Counted from the first letter of the stretch, positions 24,108 to 37,400 are shown. The stretch is 64,000 nucleotides of DNA from Paraphaeosphaeria minitans (GCA_015832175.1 WJXW01000003.1:2728001-2792000), one strand, 5' to 3'. The notes: a model not told the origin generated them from the letters alone. Translations and numbers: made by a program.

Positions 24108-24537
24108 TATTAGGATCTAAAATCTATATAATAGTAAGAAGCTAGTTTTGTATCTAGTAGGCGCGTAGTAAGGATTAAGCGGGGACTTAATACTAGCTAC
24201 GCCTTAAACAAAGGAGTTATATAACTACTCTCTATAGAGCGCTTAATTACTCTGTGCAAAGTATAACATATATAACTGTTTTACACAGAGCGCTCTCTAT
24301 AGAGCGCTCCCTATAAAGTAGACTTTGCTTAGTATATAGGAACGTAAGGATAGACTTTCTATACTTATGTTTAATCTATTTATTAATCTATTGTTTAGAT
24401 TCTAGTAGACTAAATTATTAACTTATTACACTTTATAAAATACTATCGTATTAATAAGACCTTCTACCTTCTGTAAGTACTCCTGCCTAAGAACCAACCT
24501 TAACCCTTTAGGACTAGCTACCCTCTTGGATTTAACA
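24108..24537 (+). repeat. 3' LTR of the full-length gypsy
   Basis: 430 bp. The start has become TATTAGG (G to A) and the end is GGATTTAACA. CCTTA follows directly. Confidence 0.9.
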
Positions 24538-24542
24538 CCTTA

Positions 24543-25100
24543 TAAGCTTCTCTTTCTACTAGCAGTTAGAAGGAGTAAGCTTAGTATATAGCTACTATCC
24601 TACTCCCTCCTTTCTAGCTAATTCTTAGTAGAGAATAGGGTAATTACCCTCCTACCCTACCTATTAAGGAGCAGCGCGGTCACAGCTAATATACTAATTA
24701 AAATAGCTAGATAAGTAGCCTATTAGCTCTAAAGTAGGGTAGAGGCTAGGTAAGTGCTTCTCCTCCTACTAATTAAAAAAGGGGAGGCTAGGGTAAGGAA
24801 TTACCTATTACTAATTAAAGGAGAGGTAAAGGAGGTGGATAGGGTAAGGAATCACCTACTATAAAGAGGAGGAGAGAAAGAGGATAGAGAGAATCTCCTA
24901 CTACTAATTGTAGGGGAGATTCTTACACCCCTACAATTAAGCCTAGGAGGAAAAGGGTCTATAAGCTTATAGATAAACTCTTTAATCTCCTCTTCCTCTA
25001 ATTCTTATTCTCCCTTTAGTCTTTTTTTTTTTTCTTTTTCTTTTCTTGTTTCCTAGCTCTAAATTAATAATTCTAGGTAGTTAATAGATTAATTCTCTAC
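24543..25100. other. RIP-decayed sequence right of the gypsy, with a hairpin
   Basis: No recognisable coding. An 11-bp perfect inverted repeat, AATTGTAGGGG (24906-24916) and CCCCTACAATT (24928-24938), could form a stem with an 11-nt loop. A T-rich tract lies near 25020-25050. Confidence 0.4.
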
Positions 25101-28100
25101 TTACCTATTCTTATTCTGTAATTATTGTGCTTATATCTTACAGATTTAATAGCCTTTTAAATCTATTAAACTACTAATAAGTAAAAGCCTTTGTGAGGCT
25201 ATCTGCTAGCATTTTACTAGTTAGAAAATATTCTACTTAAAACAATCCTTTTGTATACTCTTACTATAACCACATATTCTAAATATCTATATAGCGTAGT
25301 TAAGTAGTGATTCTTTCGTTCTTTCTAATTACTAAACAAATAGTTTAAAGATTGTCCTAATAGACCTTCTATAAAGGTCCTAGATCTAGAGTAAGCTTAG
25401 TAAAGAATCTCTTAATTACTATAGCTTCTTTACTTATATATTTAAGCGCTAGAAGCTCTGCTTCTATTATTAAAGTAGTAATTATGTTCTATTAAGCTAC
25501 TTTCTATAGGATAGCTCCTCTAAATAATAGGATAATATATTCATAGGAAGATCGCCGTAATATTAGATTATTAGTAAAAAAGGCATCTCCACATATTAGT
25601 AGATTAGGTCTATTGTAGCTACTAAAGACTATAGCCTACTATCTAGTTTAATAGAGGTAAAGGATTACATAATTAATAGCAGCAAAGTGTTCTTTACTTA
25701 GATTTGTTAGAAAGTGTAATAGCTTTAACACTGCAAAGGCTATATCTAGGCGTAGTATAATTACTGTGTAGAGAGCTAATCCTACCTCTTCTTAAAAGAG
25801 CTTTATTTGTTAAGGAGTAGCTTCTCCTATGCTTAAAACAAGATCTTCTACTAATAGAGGTGTGAGAGGGAAGCTCTTAGAGTTTAAAAAATTAAACTTT
25901 TTTATAATCTTATTAATATAGGTATTATAGACTAAAGAAATTAATCTTGCTTCTCTATCCCTAATTACTTAAACACCTAGGAACCACTCTACTAGTCCTT
26001 TTCATTTAATCTTATATTTGTTCGCGATCTTTTTCTAAAAATCTAGGGCTTCTTTCTCTTTACTCTTGTAATAGAGAAGACGAATATTGTTAATATAAAA
26101 TAGAATAATAATACTTTAATCACTATTAAAGAAAAGGCATAGCTCTTCTAGCGAAGCTAAGAGTCTATAAGATTATAGTAATCCCACAAATTCTTTATAC
26201 TAAAGAAGTAGTAAATCTCTTAAGCTATATAAAGCTTAATTTAATCTTACACACTTTCCTAGCTTTTTAAAACTATTAGGTAATTTATAAGTTACTAAAT
26301 TAGCGACTATAATAAGAGCATTTAGAAACGCTCCTACTATATTAAATTATAAGATTTCTAGATTAAATTCTACTACTAGAGCTACAGCTAATTAAAAAGA
26401 TCTTACTACTAGGGTAGTTGTATAGGTAGAGTACCAAGTATTCTTTTTTTAAAGATCTCCTCTTATAACAATTTAAGCTTTACACTTTTTAAAGTATTTA
26501 TTTTAATTAAACTTATAGGTAAAGACCTACTTTAAAGGGAGTAGTCGCTCTAACACCTCTAATTATTTAATCTCTATCTAGGTACCTTTATCTTATAAAG
26601 TTGAGATCTCCTTATAAGCAGTAAGGAGGAATAGCTTCCTATATAGATAATTGTAAAGGTGTTTCTATAGAGTTAGCTCTAGTGTAAGCTTGTCTCTATA
26701 AGTCTAAGCTATATAAGACGCTCTAGGCGCCTTTCTAAGTATAGAAGCGAATACTATTATATTTAGTATAATATATTCTTCTTACTTAAACTAGGCCTTT
26801 ACTATTCCTAGTATAAACGTGTGCTCTAATATTATATTAAAATTACTTTAAAGATAATTAGCAATTAGTGTATAAGCACCTAGCTTCTACCTACCTTCTA
26901 GCTAATTGTCCTAATTATTTTGCTTCCTTAATCTTCGCAAAAGTAGATAGCAATTTATTAGTTAGTTAATTTCTAGTGCTTTACTATAATTTCGCCTACT
27001 TATTTTACTTACTTCTAAATAGATCTGCCTTTGCCTTTAGCGCACTTATAGGTTATCTACTTTGTCTAGCGTAATTAAGTTATCTGCGCTAGGTTAATTA
27101 GCAACCTAATTAGTTTCTACTAATAAATAGGGTATTAAATCCCTAAATTCTAGTAGGCTAGCTCTCCTAGTAGTGTTCTAGTAGCTGCTAGATATCTTTT
27201 AATTACTTAACAGATTACTCCTAAGATCACCTAGCTCTAGTGTCTAATTAGGGGTTATAAGTCCTATGCTTCTTTTCCTACTTAAGTGAATTCTTAGCTA
27301 CTAGCTAGCTAAGCCTACAGCTTACGTAGTAGTAGGTACCTTAGGTTTCTAATTACTTAGCTGGCCTGCTTTGCTTTTAATTACCTAAAGGTTACCTATA
27401 GGTCTAGTAGTAGTTCATGTATACTTATTTGTTTTAGAAAGAATATTAAGCGCGTTTTTATACGCTTCTCCTAGATTGTTTAGCTCTCCTTTTTAGAGGC
27501 TTTCTACTATTTTTAACGCTTCTATCTTTAGAATAGATTGTTCCTCTAATTCTTTATAGAATAAGGACTTATTAAACCTTATATTTCGTGTAGTAATTAC
27601 CTAATTAAGCTAAGGAATCTATATTTAGTAGATATTAGAAGCTTTATAGCCTACTAGATATTTAATATAGCCCCTAGGATTTACTTTAAATCCTTTTCTA
27701 TCTCGCCTAGCTGCACGCTCCTAATCTAAAAAGTAAGCTTAGTAGCTATAGGCGTAGACAGCACTCTAGTTTAGACAAAGATTAGCTATCCTATATTATA
27801 TTTTTACTAGTTTAAAATAACAAAATTTTTATCTAAACTAAGCATTTAATATTTTATTAGGTGATTAATAGCCTAATACTAGGCTAGGAATTATTCCTTA
27901 GAGCTAGTATGCCGCTTATATAATCTTAGGCTAGAGATTTAATAGTAGATTTACACTTATTTGCATTTTAATTATTTTTATTATAAGCTCCTAGCCTACT
28001 CTTTCTATAGCGCTATTAGGCTTATACGTATAGGGCAGTAGTCTACTAATTATTATCCTTTTCTAATTAGCCCAAAATTTGTACTAGGATTTCCCTCTCT

Positions 28101-29745
28101 ATAGAAGTGTTACTGTATTATTATTCTACTAGATTTTTGTGATTTAAAGCTTATATTTTATATTAATAAAAGCTAAGAAATTCTGCTACACTCTTATTAT
28201 CTTAGAAAGCGTCTTTGTTTTAAGATTAAAAATGTAAAGTTTCTTACTAAAATCTTCTTTAATTAGTAAAACCTAGTTTTCTCTATTTTAAGGAGTAGGC
28301 ATATTAAATAGATTGTAGGATAATAAGTGAAATAGCCTAAGTAATTATTCTCTAGGTCTTCTAGAAATTACCTAGGTTACGTGTATAGTAACATAGTGCT
28401 TATAATTCTTTCTTAACATTCTAGTAATCTTTACACCTTAGGCTGTAGTTACTAGAGCTTATAGGGCTCTACCTCCTATATACCCTACTTAAAGGTGCTA
28501 GAGGTCCTTAGAATCTAATCTCTTAATATTAACCTAGAATAATCCTTTAGTAGTCACACTTATAATAATTAAATAAAAGCAGATTAGCTTATATTATAGA
28601 AAAGTAAGGTTATACTTGTATCTTAGGTCTACTAAGATAACACTTTATTCTAGGCTTCTAATCCTAAGAGTGTAATCTAAACTAAAGTACTAAATCTTTA
28701 CTTTCTTTAAAAGAGCTTCTAATATAATATTTATATAAAAGCCTTCTACTACTCTTACTCCTTAGAGTAGTAGATCTTTTATAAATCTCCTATTTTTCCT
28801 ATGTAAAGCGTTCTTAATCAGTCTATTACTAATTTCTAAAATTAGGAGGCGTTATATACCTACCTCTACACTCTTGTTTAATAATTAAGACGTCCTAGGA
28901 ATAAGTTTTTTGCGATTATTAACTAGGTAAACTACTACAGCACTGTCTAGTATTATACATTCTAATAGAGGATAAGCGTTAGAATATAGAGTAGAGTAGA
29001 CACCTAATGCTCTATTATCTGTAGGCAGATTAAATAGGTTTAGTAGAGTAGTAGTAATACTACTAGGATACTTAATAGTCCTAGTGGAGGATTATTTCTT
29101 ATTCTATCCTACCTTCGTAATCGCATTATAAAGGTTCAACCACTTAGGCTACTTAGGTTAATTAAGAATCTTTAATTTTTCTTTATTAGTAAGATTAAAT
29201 AACAATGTTCTATTCTAGGGTAATCTAGCTATCGCGGTTTAAAGTCTTCGGCACTCTATTAGTTTCCACCTATAAGTATAGGGCTTATAGGGACAGTTTG
29301 GTTGTTTCTTTATCTAATTAAACAAACTAGAACTATTAGAGTTAATAGATTGTCTTAATAATCTATTAAAAGTGGCGAATACCCCACTTATTTTATTAGA
29401 ACTAGATTAGATTAAATGTTCCTAAATAAGCGCTAAAAATACCTTCCCTAGATTGTCTAGCGTAATCTAATTCTGTTCTAGCGTCTTATCCTAGATTAGC
29501 TGTTAGTTTATTAATTAGGCCTAATCTAGTGCTATACGCGCAGTAATTATATCTAGGAAATCTTAGGTAGTAAGCGGTCCACTAATTTCGCTAATTAAGT
29601 AGGTCTTTACTTTTTAATAAAGGAGCTGCCACTCTTTAAACTAGGTCTTAGGACTTTATCTTACCTACTTAGCTTTCTTAAGATAAGCGCAGTATAAAGC
29701 TTAAACATTATTCTATATAGCTCCTTTACTTAGTGCGAGATCTTC
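25100..29745 (-). pseudogene. Decayed copia polyprotein remains
   Basis: Minus-strand reading shows copia reverse-transcriptase features. An AFLNA-like stretch near 26310-26345 corresponds to the copia DVKTAFLNG motif. A YINNI at about 26083-26100 is the YVDD box with both Asp codons turned to Asn. RNase H would lie near 25.1-25.6 kb and integrase and gag to the right; these are too degraded for me to delimit. Part of copia element 16518-30509. Confidence 0.55.
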
Positions 29746-30314
29746 CTTTAAAAGTTAAATTAGGGACTAAAGCGTAGTATAGCGTGTATTAACTAGAGTA
29801 ATTATGGCAGGAGTAAGTAGATTAGGCGATACTATAGCGTTTACCTAAGTCTAGAGATTCTATATCTTAGTATAGTCTACTTACTAGTGTAAAACTACTA
29901 CTCTATATTCTGCTATTTATAAAGAAAAGCTTTTCTAATCTATTTTATACTTAGTAAGCTCTGCTTTGTATAATTAAATACTTACTATAGAGGCTATATC
30001 TATAATTAGTAATAGTTTCTATAAAAGTAGAGGTTGTTCTAGCTTTACGTAATTAATTGCTAGAGCGTTAATTGCCACTAGGTTAATTTAGTTCTAGATT
30101 CCTTTTAAGTTTACTTAGAATTAAAGCTAGACAAACTAGTAGGGCTAGCTAGTGCGATTAACGAGCTATACTTCCACTATTTTAATTATTTTTGTAATTA
30201 GAAATAGAGGGGTTGTATTGTAGAGAGGTTCTAAATAGAGTGTTGTATAATAATTTAAGCGTTGCTAAGTAGGTAGGGAGAATTGTCTTACGTTCTAAGC
30301 GCTAGGCTTATAAC

Positions 30315-30509
30315 TATTATAGTAAAAAGGGCTCAAACTATTATAGGATATTTAGGAGCAGAGTTATAAAGAATATAAATAGCTGATTGTAGGAAAGGAT
30401 GCCGAAAGGGCAGACTATATACAAAAGAAACAAGCCTCTTGGCAAGAATCCTGTGATATGAATTAGTAGATCCAGAAAGAATCACGGAAGTGAGTGTTTT
30501 ACTTCAACA
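30315..30509 (-). repeat. LTR of the minus-strand copia family, copy 3 (5' LTR)
   Basis: 195 bp, TATTATAG...CTTCAACA. It is preceded by about 570 bp that match the window start (1-568). Confidence 0.8.
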
Positions 30510-31329
30510 ACTAGGTTTATAACAAATCCCTATATACTTTAGAATAAGTTAAAAGAACGTTATAAGCCAAAGGCATTTAGTAGTAAATTTATACTAAGTA
30601 AAGGCCTTATTAACACTAGTTTAACTAGCCATAAAAATAATCTAGAAAGCTACGTTAATAGCTTTAAGAGGCTAATATATAACCTAGAGGCTAAGTCTAT
30701 TAATCTTCCTAAAGAATTCCTTATAGCCCTACTTCTAAACAATCTAAATAGTAGGGATTATAAGTATATTATTGCAGTTATTACTTAATCTATTAGGATA
30801 AATAATAAAAAGGCAGAAGACTAAATTTGGATTCTATAGTAAGCTAGCTCCTTAACGGATCTAGGAGACTAAGTTCTACAATAAAAGGCGCTACTCATAG
30901 TAATCTACTTCCTAGAGTAAATAATAATAACTCTAGAGAAGATAAAGACATAGAAATGTCTATGCCTACTAGACGAAATAGTAAAAAAGACCTTTATTCC
31001 TACTGTAGTAAAGAGGGACATATAGAGTCTACTTGCTAGGTTAAATTCCCTAATAAAAAGCCTAAAAACTATAAGGCTAGAAAGGAAAAGTTTAACAATA
31101 AAAGTAGTAATAATACTCTTGTAAAAGAAAAATATAGAGAGACTATTCTTCCTACTAAAAAACCTAAATATAAGTCTAAAGAAATAGACTTTATACTAGA
31201 TTCTAGCGCCGCTATATATACTTGTTATATAAACGAGTTATTTACTACTTTAGAACGTATAGATATCTCTATTAAATAGGGAAATTTTTATAGCTCTATA
31301 GTAGCAAAAGGGGTTAGAAATATAGAACT
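30510..31329 (+). pseudogene. Copia gag and protease remnant
   Basis: The gag reads KERYKPKAF-like after removing RIP stops. A zinc knuckle, (C)SYCSKEGHIESTC, is at about 30990-31037, its first Cys now Tyr. A protease-like FILDSSAAIYTC follows at about 31192-31227, matching the copia LDSGA-x-H pattern with Gly changed to Ser by a G-to-A change. The reading continues on the far side of the insertion at 34498. Confidence 0.7.
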
Positions 31330-31642
31330 TGTCCGTACAGTTTATCGTACAAATAGCACTGAGTGAAATAGGGGCCTGCCTACCTATAGGGACCCGCACA
31401 AGGACCCACTACTTAGGTTAGCGCTAAGAGGCAGAGACTTTATAAGGCCTTGCCTACCTATAAGGACCTGCACAAGGACCCCCTGCTTAGGTTAGCGCTA
31501 AGAGGCAGAGACTTTATAAAAGCCCTTAGTGCCCCTTTGTACGATAGACTAGACGTAATTAATTAAACCTACTTCTTACCCTTTACACGATAGTATACTA
31601 TTAACCCTTAAATGCTTAATTACAGATTAAGCTAAACTAACA
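31330..31642 (+). repeat. 5' LTR of the gag-only element
   Basis: 313 bp. It contains a partial internal tandem duplication of about 100 bp: CCTATAGGGACCCGC...AGACTTTATAAGG, repeated with small changes. Confidence 0.85.
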
Positions 31643-34184
31643 CTAATTAGTAGTTAATTCTAATTAACTGTAAACTAGTAAGGTCTAAAGACGGAGCGCC
31701 CTATAAGCTGGATGCGTAGGCTCTATATTGTTACCTTTACTAGAGATTGAATTTTAGATTATATAATAAGCAGAAATAAAGCGCGCATATCTGTAAAAAG
31801 TCGCATAATCTAGTCTAAGCTATTCTATAGAAAAGAAAGGAGATAATACCTTTACTAGAGATCGAATTTTAGATTGTACAATAAGCAGAAACAAAGCGCG
31901 CATATCTATAAAGAGTCGCACGATCTAGTCTAAGCTATTCTATTGAAAAGAAAGGAGATAGTAAGCACATTCATAACCCTGAAAAAAAAAACACGTCGCA
32001 CAATCAAACTAGTAACAACTAAACGCAAACATGTTGCACAATTAAACTAGCGACAACTAAACACAGACACGTCGCACGACTAAGAAAAATAACAATAACA
32101 TAGCTTTAAGACTAGGAGACTTCTTAGAGGAACTACAACCTAAGGACGTCACGCAATAATTAATACTACCTCTTTAGCAGAAAGACAAAGCTAAAGTAAT
32201 ATAGCTTTAATAAGTAGAGGAAGTAACAAATATTAAGGCTATTACCTTAAGAGGAGAGATCGCATAAAAGTACTAGGTAGATAGAGTAGATCTATATAGC
32301 CACTCACCCCCTTCTCTAAAATAGCTAAACACTTATATAGTATATATAATTGCGCAATATCGCGTAAGCAGTCTTAAAGGTAAAGAGGTAATCTCTTCTT
32401 TTACTAAAGATTTTAATAACTAGAAAGAGAGAACCTTTAATAAGATTAGTTATGTAGTAAAAAAAGAGCTTATTACTTTTTGTATAAAAGAAGGCTTTAT
32501 CGCTACTAATTCTATAATAAAGAACACCTATGCAAAGAAACTCTTTAAACTATTATAGCTTAATTATAAGCTACAGACCCTTCGCACAATAACTCTGTAA
32601 CTACAACCTAAACCGCTTCGCATAATCCTAATAATATAACCTACACTATCTGTAGGTAATGCATATATATATAGAGCATAGCTAGGGCCTATCCCTATAC
32701 GTGTAAGGACAGAGACATTATATGTAGAGCCACACTAATAGTAGCAGCCTAAAACCTAGACTGCTTTTGCCTAACAAACTATATTGTACGAAGAGGCTAG
32801 ACACTCCTAGTCTCTTTAATAACTAGGAGATTATGCTTATATCTAGCTAGACAAGATTATTCTCTTTTAGAAGGCTTAGAGTAAAGAGAATAACTACACT
32901 AGTAGGCTATATAATATTCTAGCAAACAAGGCAAAAGTCTTTAGAGAACTATGCTATAGGCTAGGTATACTATAGGACTAGTATATAAACATCTTCCTAG
33001 GAATCCTTTCTAATTATGCGAGTACCTACTACCTACACAACATTAGACTAGGACTTCTATAGGATAAATTATATAATAGACTAAATAGGCACTTTAACAC
33101 TAGTGTCAATTATAATTAGTACTAGAGAGACTAGACCACTCTTACCTTTAAACACTATAAAAGGGATAATCTAGCTGCTATATCGCACAAGGCCTTAGAA
33201 ACAATAATTAATAAGCTTACCTTAGCCTAAAGGGCTTTTAGACAAGGCTTTAGTAGTAAATTACAACTACACACTACTATTATATAAGTATACTGTAGCT
33301 ATCCTAACCTTAAATAAGCTATATTTAACCCTAAAAATATAGTAGAAGGCTTACTTAGCAACCTTTATACGTTACTCTAAGTTACTAAAGATAGAAAGAA
33401 GTCACAGTTTCTCTAAGATAGTAAAAAGGTGTACTACACTAATTAATAATATAATAATCCTAATTACACAAAAGGATCTAGTCCCTCTAGAGGCAGATTA
33501 ACCTTTAGACTAAAAGAAAGAGGTAACTTTAGAAGTTTAAGCTCTTACATAAAGTAGAAATGCTTTATATGCTATAAAGAAAGATACTAGTCTACTAACT
33601 ATCTACTAAGGGATACCTAGCAAGCTAGAAGGCAATATATATTGTTATACGCTAACTTCTATAAACATAAACCCTCTGCTATAGATATATAAGCATACAT
33701 CCTTAACTTTAAAGGAGAGCTAGAGGAAGAAGACTATTATATAAAAAAGGAGGAAAATAAATAAGACTAATAGAGTAATAAAGAAGAAGTATAGAAAGCT
33801 ACCTTATACCTTACTTCTACTACATACTTTTATCGCACAACTAGGAGCGATCCTTCTATACCTACTTACTAAGACCTAGCGCTAAGCATTACATCGCTTA
33901 ACACCCTACCTTCTATTTACGCATAAGAAATATGCCTAAAAAGAGCCTTATTATGCGATGCGACTCTACTACCGTATAAAGGGGTAGGGTAAGAACTAAG
34001 TAGGTTAGCTATTACTACCTATTTACATAAAAGTAGGTGTAAATAGGACCTCTACTGCACAGTAACACTGCACCTACCTCACAACCTATTCTAATAGGGG
34101 AAGGCTAACTGTATAGATAAAGAAGGATAGGAAAGGGAAAGCGTACAATAGACATAAGCTATTATATAAAAAAAAAGTTACTAG

Positions 34185-34497
34185 TGTCTATATAGTTTAT
34201 TGTACAAATAGCACTAAGTGAAATAGGGGCCTACCTACCTATAGGGACCCGCACAAGGACCCACTACTTAGGTTAGCGCTAAGAGGTAGAGACTTTATAA
34301 GGCCTTGCCTACCTATAAGGACCTACACAAGGACCCCCTACTTAGGTTAGCGCTAAGAGGCAGAGACTTTATAAAAGCCCTCAGTGCCCCTTTGTACAAT
34401 AGACTAGACGTAATTAATTAAACCTACTTCTTACCCTTTGCACAATAGTATACTATTAACCCTCAAATGCTTGATTGCAGATTGAGCCAAACCAACA
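34185..34497 (+). repeat. 3' LTR of the gag-only element
   Basis: 313 bp, TGTCTATATAG...CCAACA. It is directly followed by GAACT. Confidence 0.85.
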
Positions 34498-37400
34498 GAA
34501 CTCCTATTTACTAAAAAAAGTAAGAAAGTAACCTTAAGTAAGGTTTTATTTGTGTTAGAACTAGGTGTTAACCTTATAAGCCTAAATAGACTTACAGAAA
34601 GAGGTCTAAATCTAAATTTTACTAGATTAGGCTGTGAGGTTATATCCGCTAGTAGAAATATCCTTATAAAAGGAAAATATAAAGAAGATGTTACAGTCTT
34701 TAAGGCTATAAGTTCTAAAACAGACTTTAAAACCTCTAGTAAAATACTAAATACTTTATCTCCTAGGAAAATTAATCCTAGAGAAGAAGAGGTTAATTCT
34801 ACAGAGAAAATAGTTATTAATAACAACTCTGTGCAACTATGAAATAATACACTAGGGCATATTAATAATAAAGCCCTATTAGCCCTTAAAGAATCTGCTT
34901 AGGATATTAAACTAGATAAAAAGGATCTAGATAACTCTAGAACTAGTCTAGATTCCTGTTCTATTTGTATCTAGGCCAAGTTAACTAAAAAGGTTAATAA
35001 AGAACCTGCTACCAAAGTAGATAATTACTTAGACCTAGTGTATATAGATATAGGGGGACCTATAAATCCTTAAACTTTAAAAAAGGAGAAATACTTTATT
35101 ACTTTTAGAGATAGTTTTATAAAGTTTCTAGAAGTAACTCTCCTAAAGAGTAGGGAAAATATTATAGAGGCTATAAGACAATTCATAACTAAAGTAGAAC
35201 TATAGAGTTCTTCTAAGGTTAACGCCCTATAACTAGATAACAAATTTATATCTAAAGATCTTACAAAATACCTAGAAGAGAAAGGTATTATAGTTCGTTT
35301 TTCTAGCCTCTATACACCTAAGCAAAATGGAGCTATAGAAATTATAAATAGGCTACTATTAAATAAAATTAGAGCCTTATTAATCTAATCTAATCTTTCT
35401 AAAGTTATATGGGGAGAAGCTCTATTAACTGCAGTCTACCTATATAATAGAACTCCTAATAGTTCTATAGGCTATAAAGCACTATTCTTTCAAAGGTATA
35501 ATAAAGTACCTAATATAGAAAACCTAAAGATTTGGGGTTCCCTAACTTATTATAAAGGACCTAGTAGTCTTATTAAGAAACTAGACGCTAGGGCTACTCC
35601 CCACTATCTTATAGGTTATAACTCTAACTAGTACCAATTATTTAATCCTAGCAAAAATAAAATAGTATATGCTAGAGATTGTAAGGTACTAGAAGGCTAC
35701 TTCTATAAGCTAAATAATTAGGAAAGGGTAATAGAGATCTATAATAGACTAGAGCCTATAGAGCCTAGTAGAGAAATAGAGCCTAATAAGGAAAATAATA
35801 TTCCTAAGGCTTAACAAGACTCTAACCCTAAAGTAGTTATTAATAGGAATAAAGAACTAATTCCTAAAACTACTAATATAAGTTGGGAAAACCTGTATAA
35901 AGAACTAGTAGAAGAAAATATACTAGTTACTAGTACAGAAGAGCCAAAGAACTATAAAGAAGTTCTAACTAATTCTAATAAAGATTCTACCTAAAAGCTA
36001 TGAAATTAGAGGTACAAAATCTAATATAAAATAAAACTTAGGACCTAGTTATTAAACCTAATAAACCAATTATTAAGGGTAGATGGGTTTTAACTAGGAA
36101 ATATCACCTAGACGGCTCTATAAACAAATACAAGACTAGATACGTAGCTGAAGGATTCCTACAAAAGTATGGAATTAATTATAAAGAAACCTTTGCTACT
36201 ACCTCTAAACCTAGTCTTATAAGGCTTCTATTATCCTATTTTTCTAGTTTAAACTGGGAAATTTATACATATAATATAAAACAGGCTTTTCCTAACGCCT
36301 ATCTAGAGGAAGAAGTCTGTCTAGATTGACCTTAAGGTCTAGAAAGCTTTACCCTAGAAAATAGCCCTATAAAACTAGACAAAGATCTAGTTAGTTCTAT
36401 AATTAAAAGCCGAAACTATAACCAAGTGTCTCTAAAACTAAATAAGGCACTATATAGCTTAAAACAGGCTACTAGGCAATAGCAAATTCACCTTACAAAT
36501 ATATTAGTAAAACTAGGTTTTAAAAACCTAGTAAGTGAAAATTCTATCTTTGTTCACTAAGAAAAGCCTATTATATTAGCTACACATGTAGACGATATAC
36601 TAGTATTCGCCAAAACTATAGACCTAGTTAATAGCCTATACAAAGAACTAACTATTTCATCTACCCTAGAAGTCTCTAATTTACGAGAGATAAAAGAATT
36701 CCTAGGTATAGAAATTATGAGGAATAGGGAACTAAATACAATTAAAATTTCCCAACAATCCTTTACAAAGAAAATACTTACAAAGTATAGTAAGGAGGGG
36801 AATAAAGCAAAAGATCTACCCCTACCTATAGGGCTAAAACTAGTGAAAAATCTAGAAGAACCTAATCTAGAATTAATTAGTTTATACTAACAACAGATAG
36901 GTAGTCTAATCTATCTAACTATCTAATCTTGGCCAGGCCTAGCCTTTTATATAAATTATTTGGCAAGGTTTATAGTAAATCCTAGTCTAGAACACTATAA
37001 ATACCTAGACTATTTATGGAGTTATCTAGTTAAAACATAAGATACATAAGATTATAAACTAGATTTATCTCTAAACTAATCTAAATCCCTAGACTTAATA
37101 GGGGTTAGTGATTCAGATTAAGGGGGTAATTTAGACTTTAGAAAATCTACTATAGGCAACCTATTTCTACTAGATACCTCTAGTAATAGAGTAGCCGTAT
37201 CCTAGCTATCTAAACTATAGAAAACTGTTGCCCTAAGTAGCGCGGAAGCTAAATATATAACTTTAAAAGAAGCTACTAAAGAGGCTTTATACCTAAATAC
37301 TTTTATAAAGGAACTATTTAGTTTCCTACCTTTAAAGGAGTATTATAAATTTAACTGCTTAAGCACTATAGAAAGTAATAGCTAATCTGCTTTAGATCTA

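Larger units (their letters stand above)
17878..24537 (+). mobile_element. Full-length Ty3/gypsy chromovirus with CCTTA target duplication
   Basis: A 6660-bp element with two 430-bp LTRs (17878-18307 and 24108-24537). It is flanked by identical 5-bp repeats, CCTTA, at 17873-17877 and 24538-24542. In order: gag with a zinc knuckle (CFICSKLGHIARNY, about 19192-19233, last Cys now Tyr), protease (about 20265-20310), RT with an intact YIDDILVFSKN (about 21321-21355), RNase H (about 21760-22110), integrase (about 22260-23000), and a chromodomain-like C-terminus (about 23370-23480). A purine tract (AAAAGAGAGGGGA) precedes the 3' LTR. Stops throughout mean no polyprotein can be made. The LTRs differ mainly by transitions, as expected from RIP after insertion. 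Confidence 0.9.
16518..30509 (-). mobile_element. Minus-strand Ty1/copia element enclosing a full gypsy element
   Basis: It is bounded by 195-bp LTRs at 16518-16712 (3') and 30315-30509 (5'). Inside the left LTR, reading on the minus strand, CCTAGGGGGTG forms a polypurine tract directly before the LTR, as expected for a 3' LTR. Inside the right LTR the leader matches the copy at 1-568. Coding remains lie at about 25.1-29.7 kb. The gypsy at 17878-24537 is nested within. The flanks are ACTCT (left) and ACTAG (right), not a clean target duplication, so the two LTRs may not come from one integration. Confidence 0.6.
31330..34497 (+). mobile_element. Gag-only LTR retrotransposon, GAACT target duplication
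   Basis: A 3168-bp element with 313-bp LTRs at 31330-31642 and 34185-34497 (TGTCCGTACAG...CCAACA). The exact 5-bp flanks GAACT are at 31325-31329 and 34498-34502. It sits within the copia between protease and GAG-pre-integrase. The 2.5-kb interior shows a gag-like zinc-finger segment (CFICYKE...S, about 33561-33595) but nothing resembling RT, integrase or RNase H. It therefore looks non-autonomous. A sister copy lies inverted at 46002-49162. Confidence 0.85.

Noticed and set aside
17430..25020. Apparent host reading frame continuing across the gypsy insertion
   Set aside because: More than one frame looks equally open when TAG/TAA are ignored, so the signal is not specific.
34431..34826. 131-codon minus-strand ORF
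   Set aside because: It is a shadow of the copia integrase frame on the plus strand and crosses the LTR boundary at 34497.
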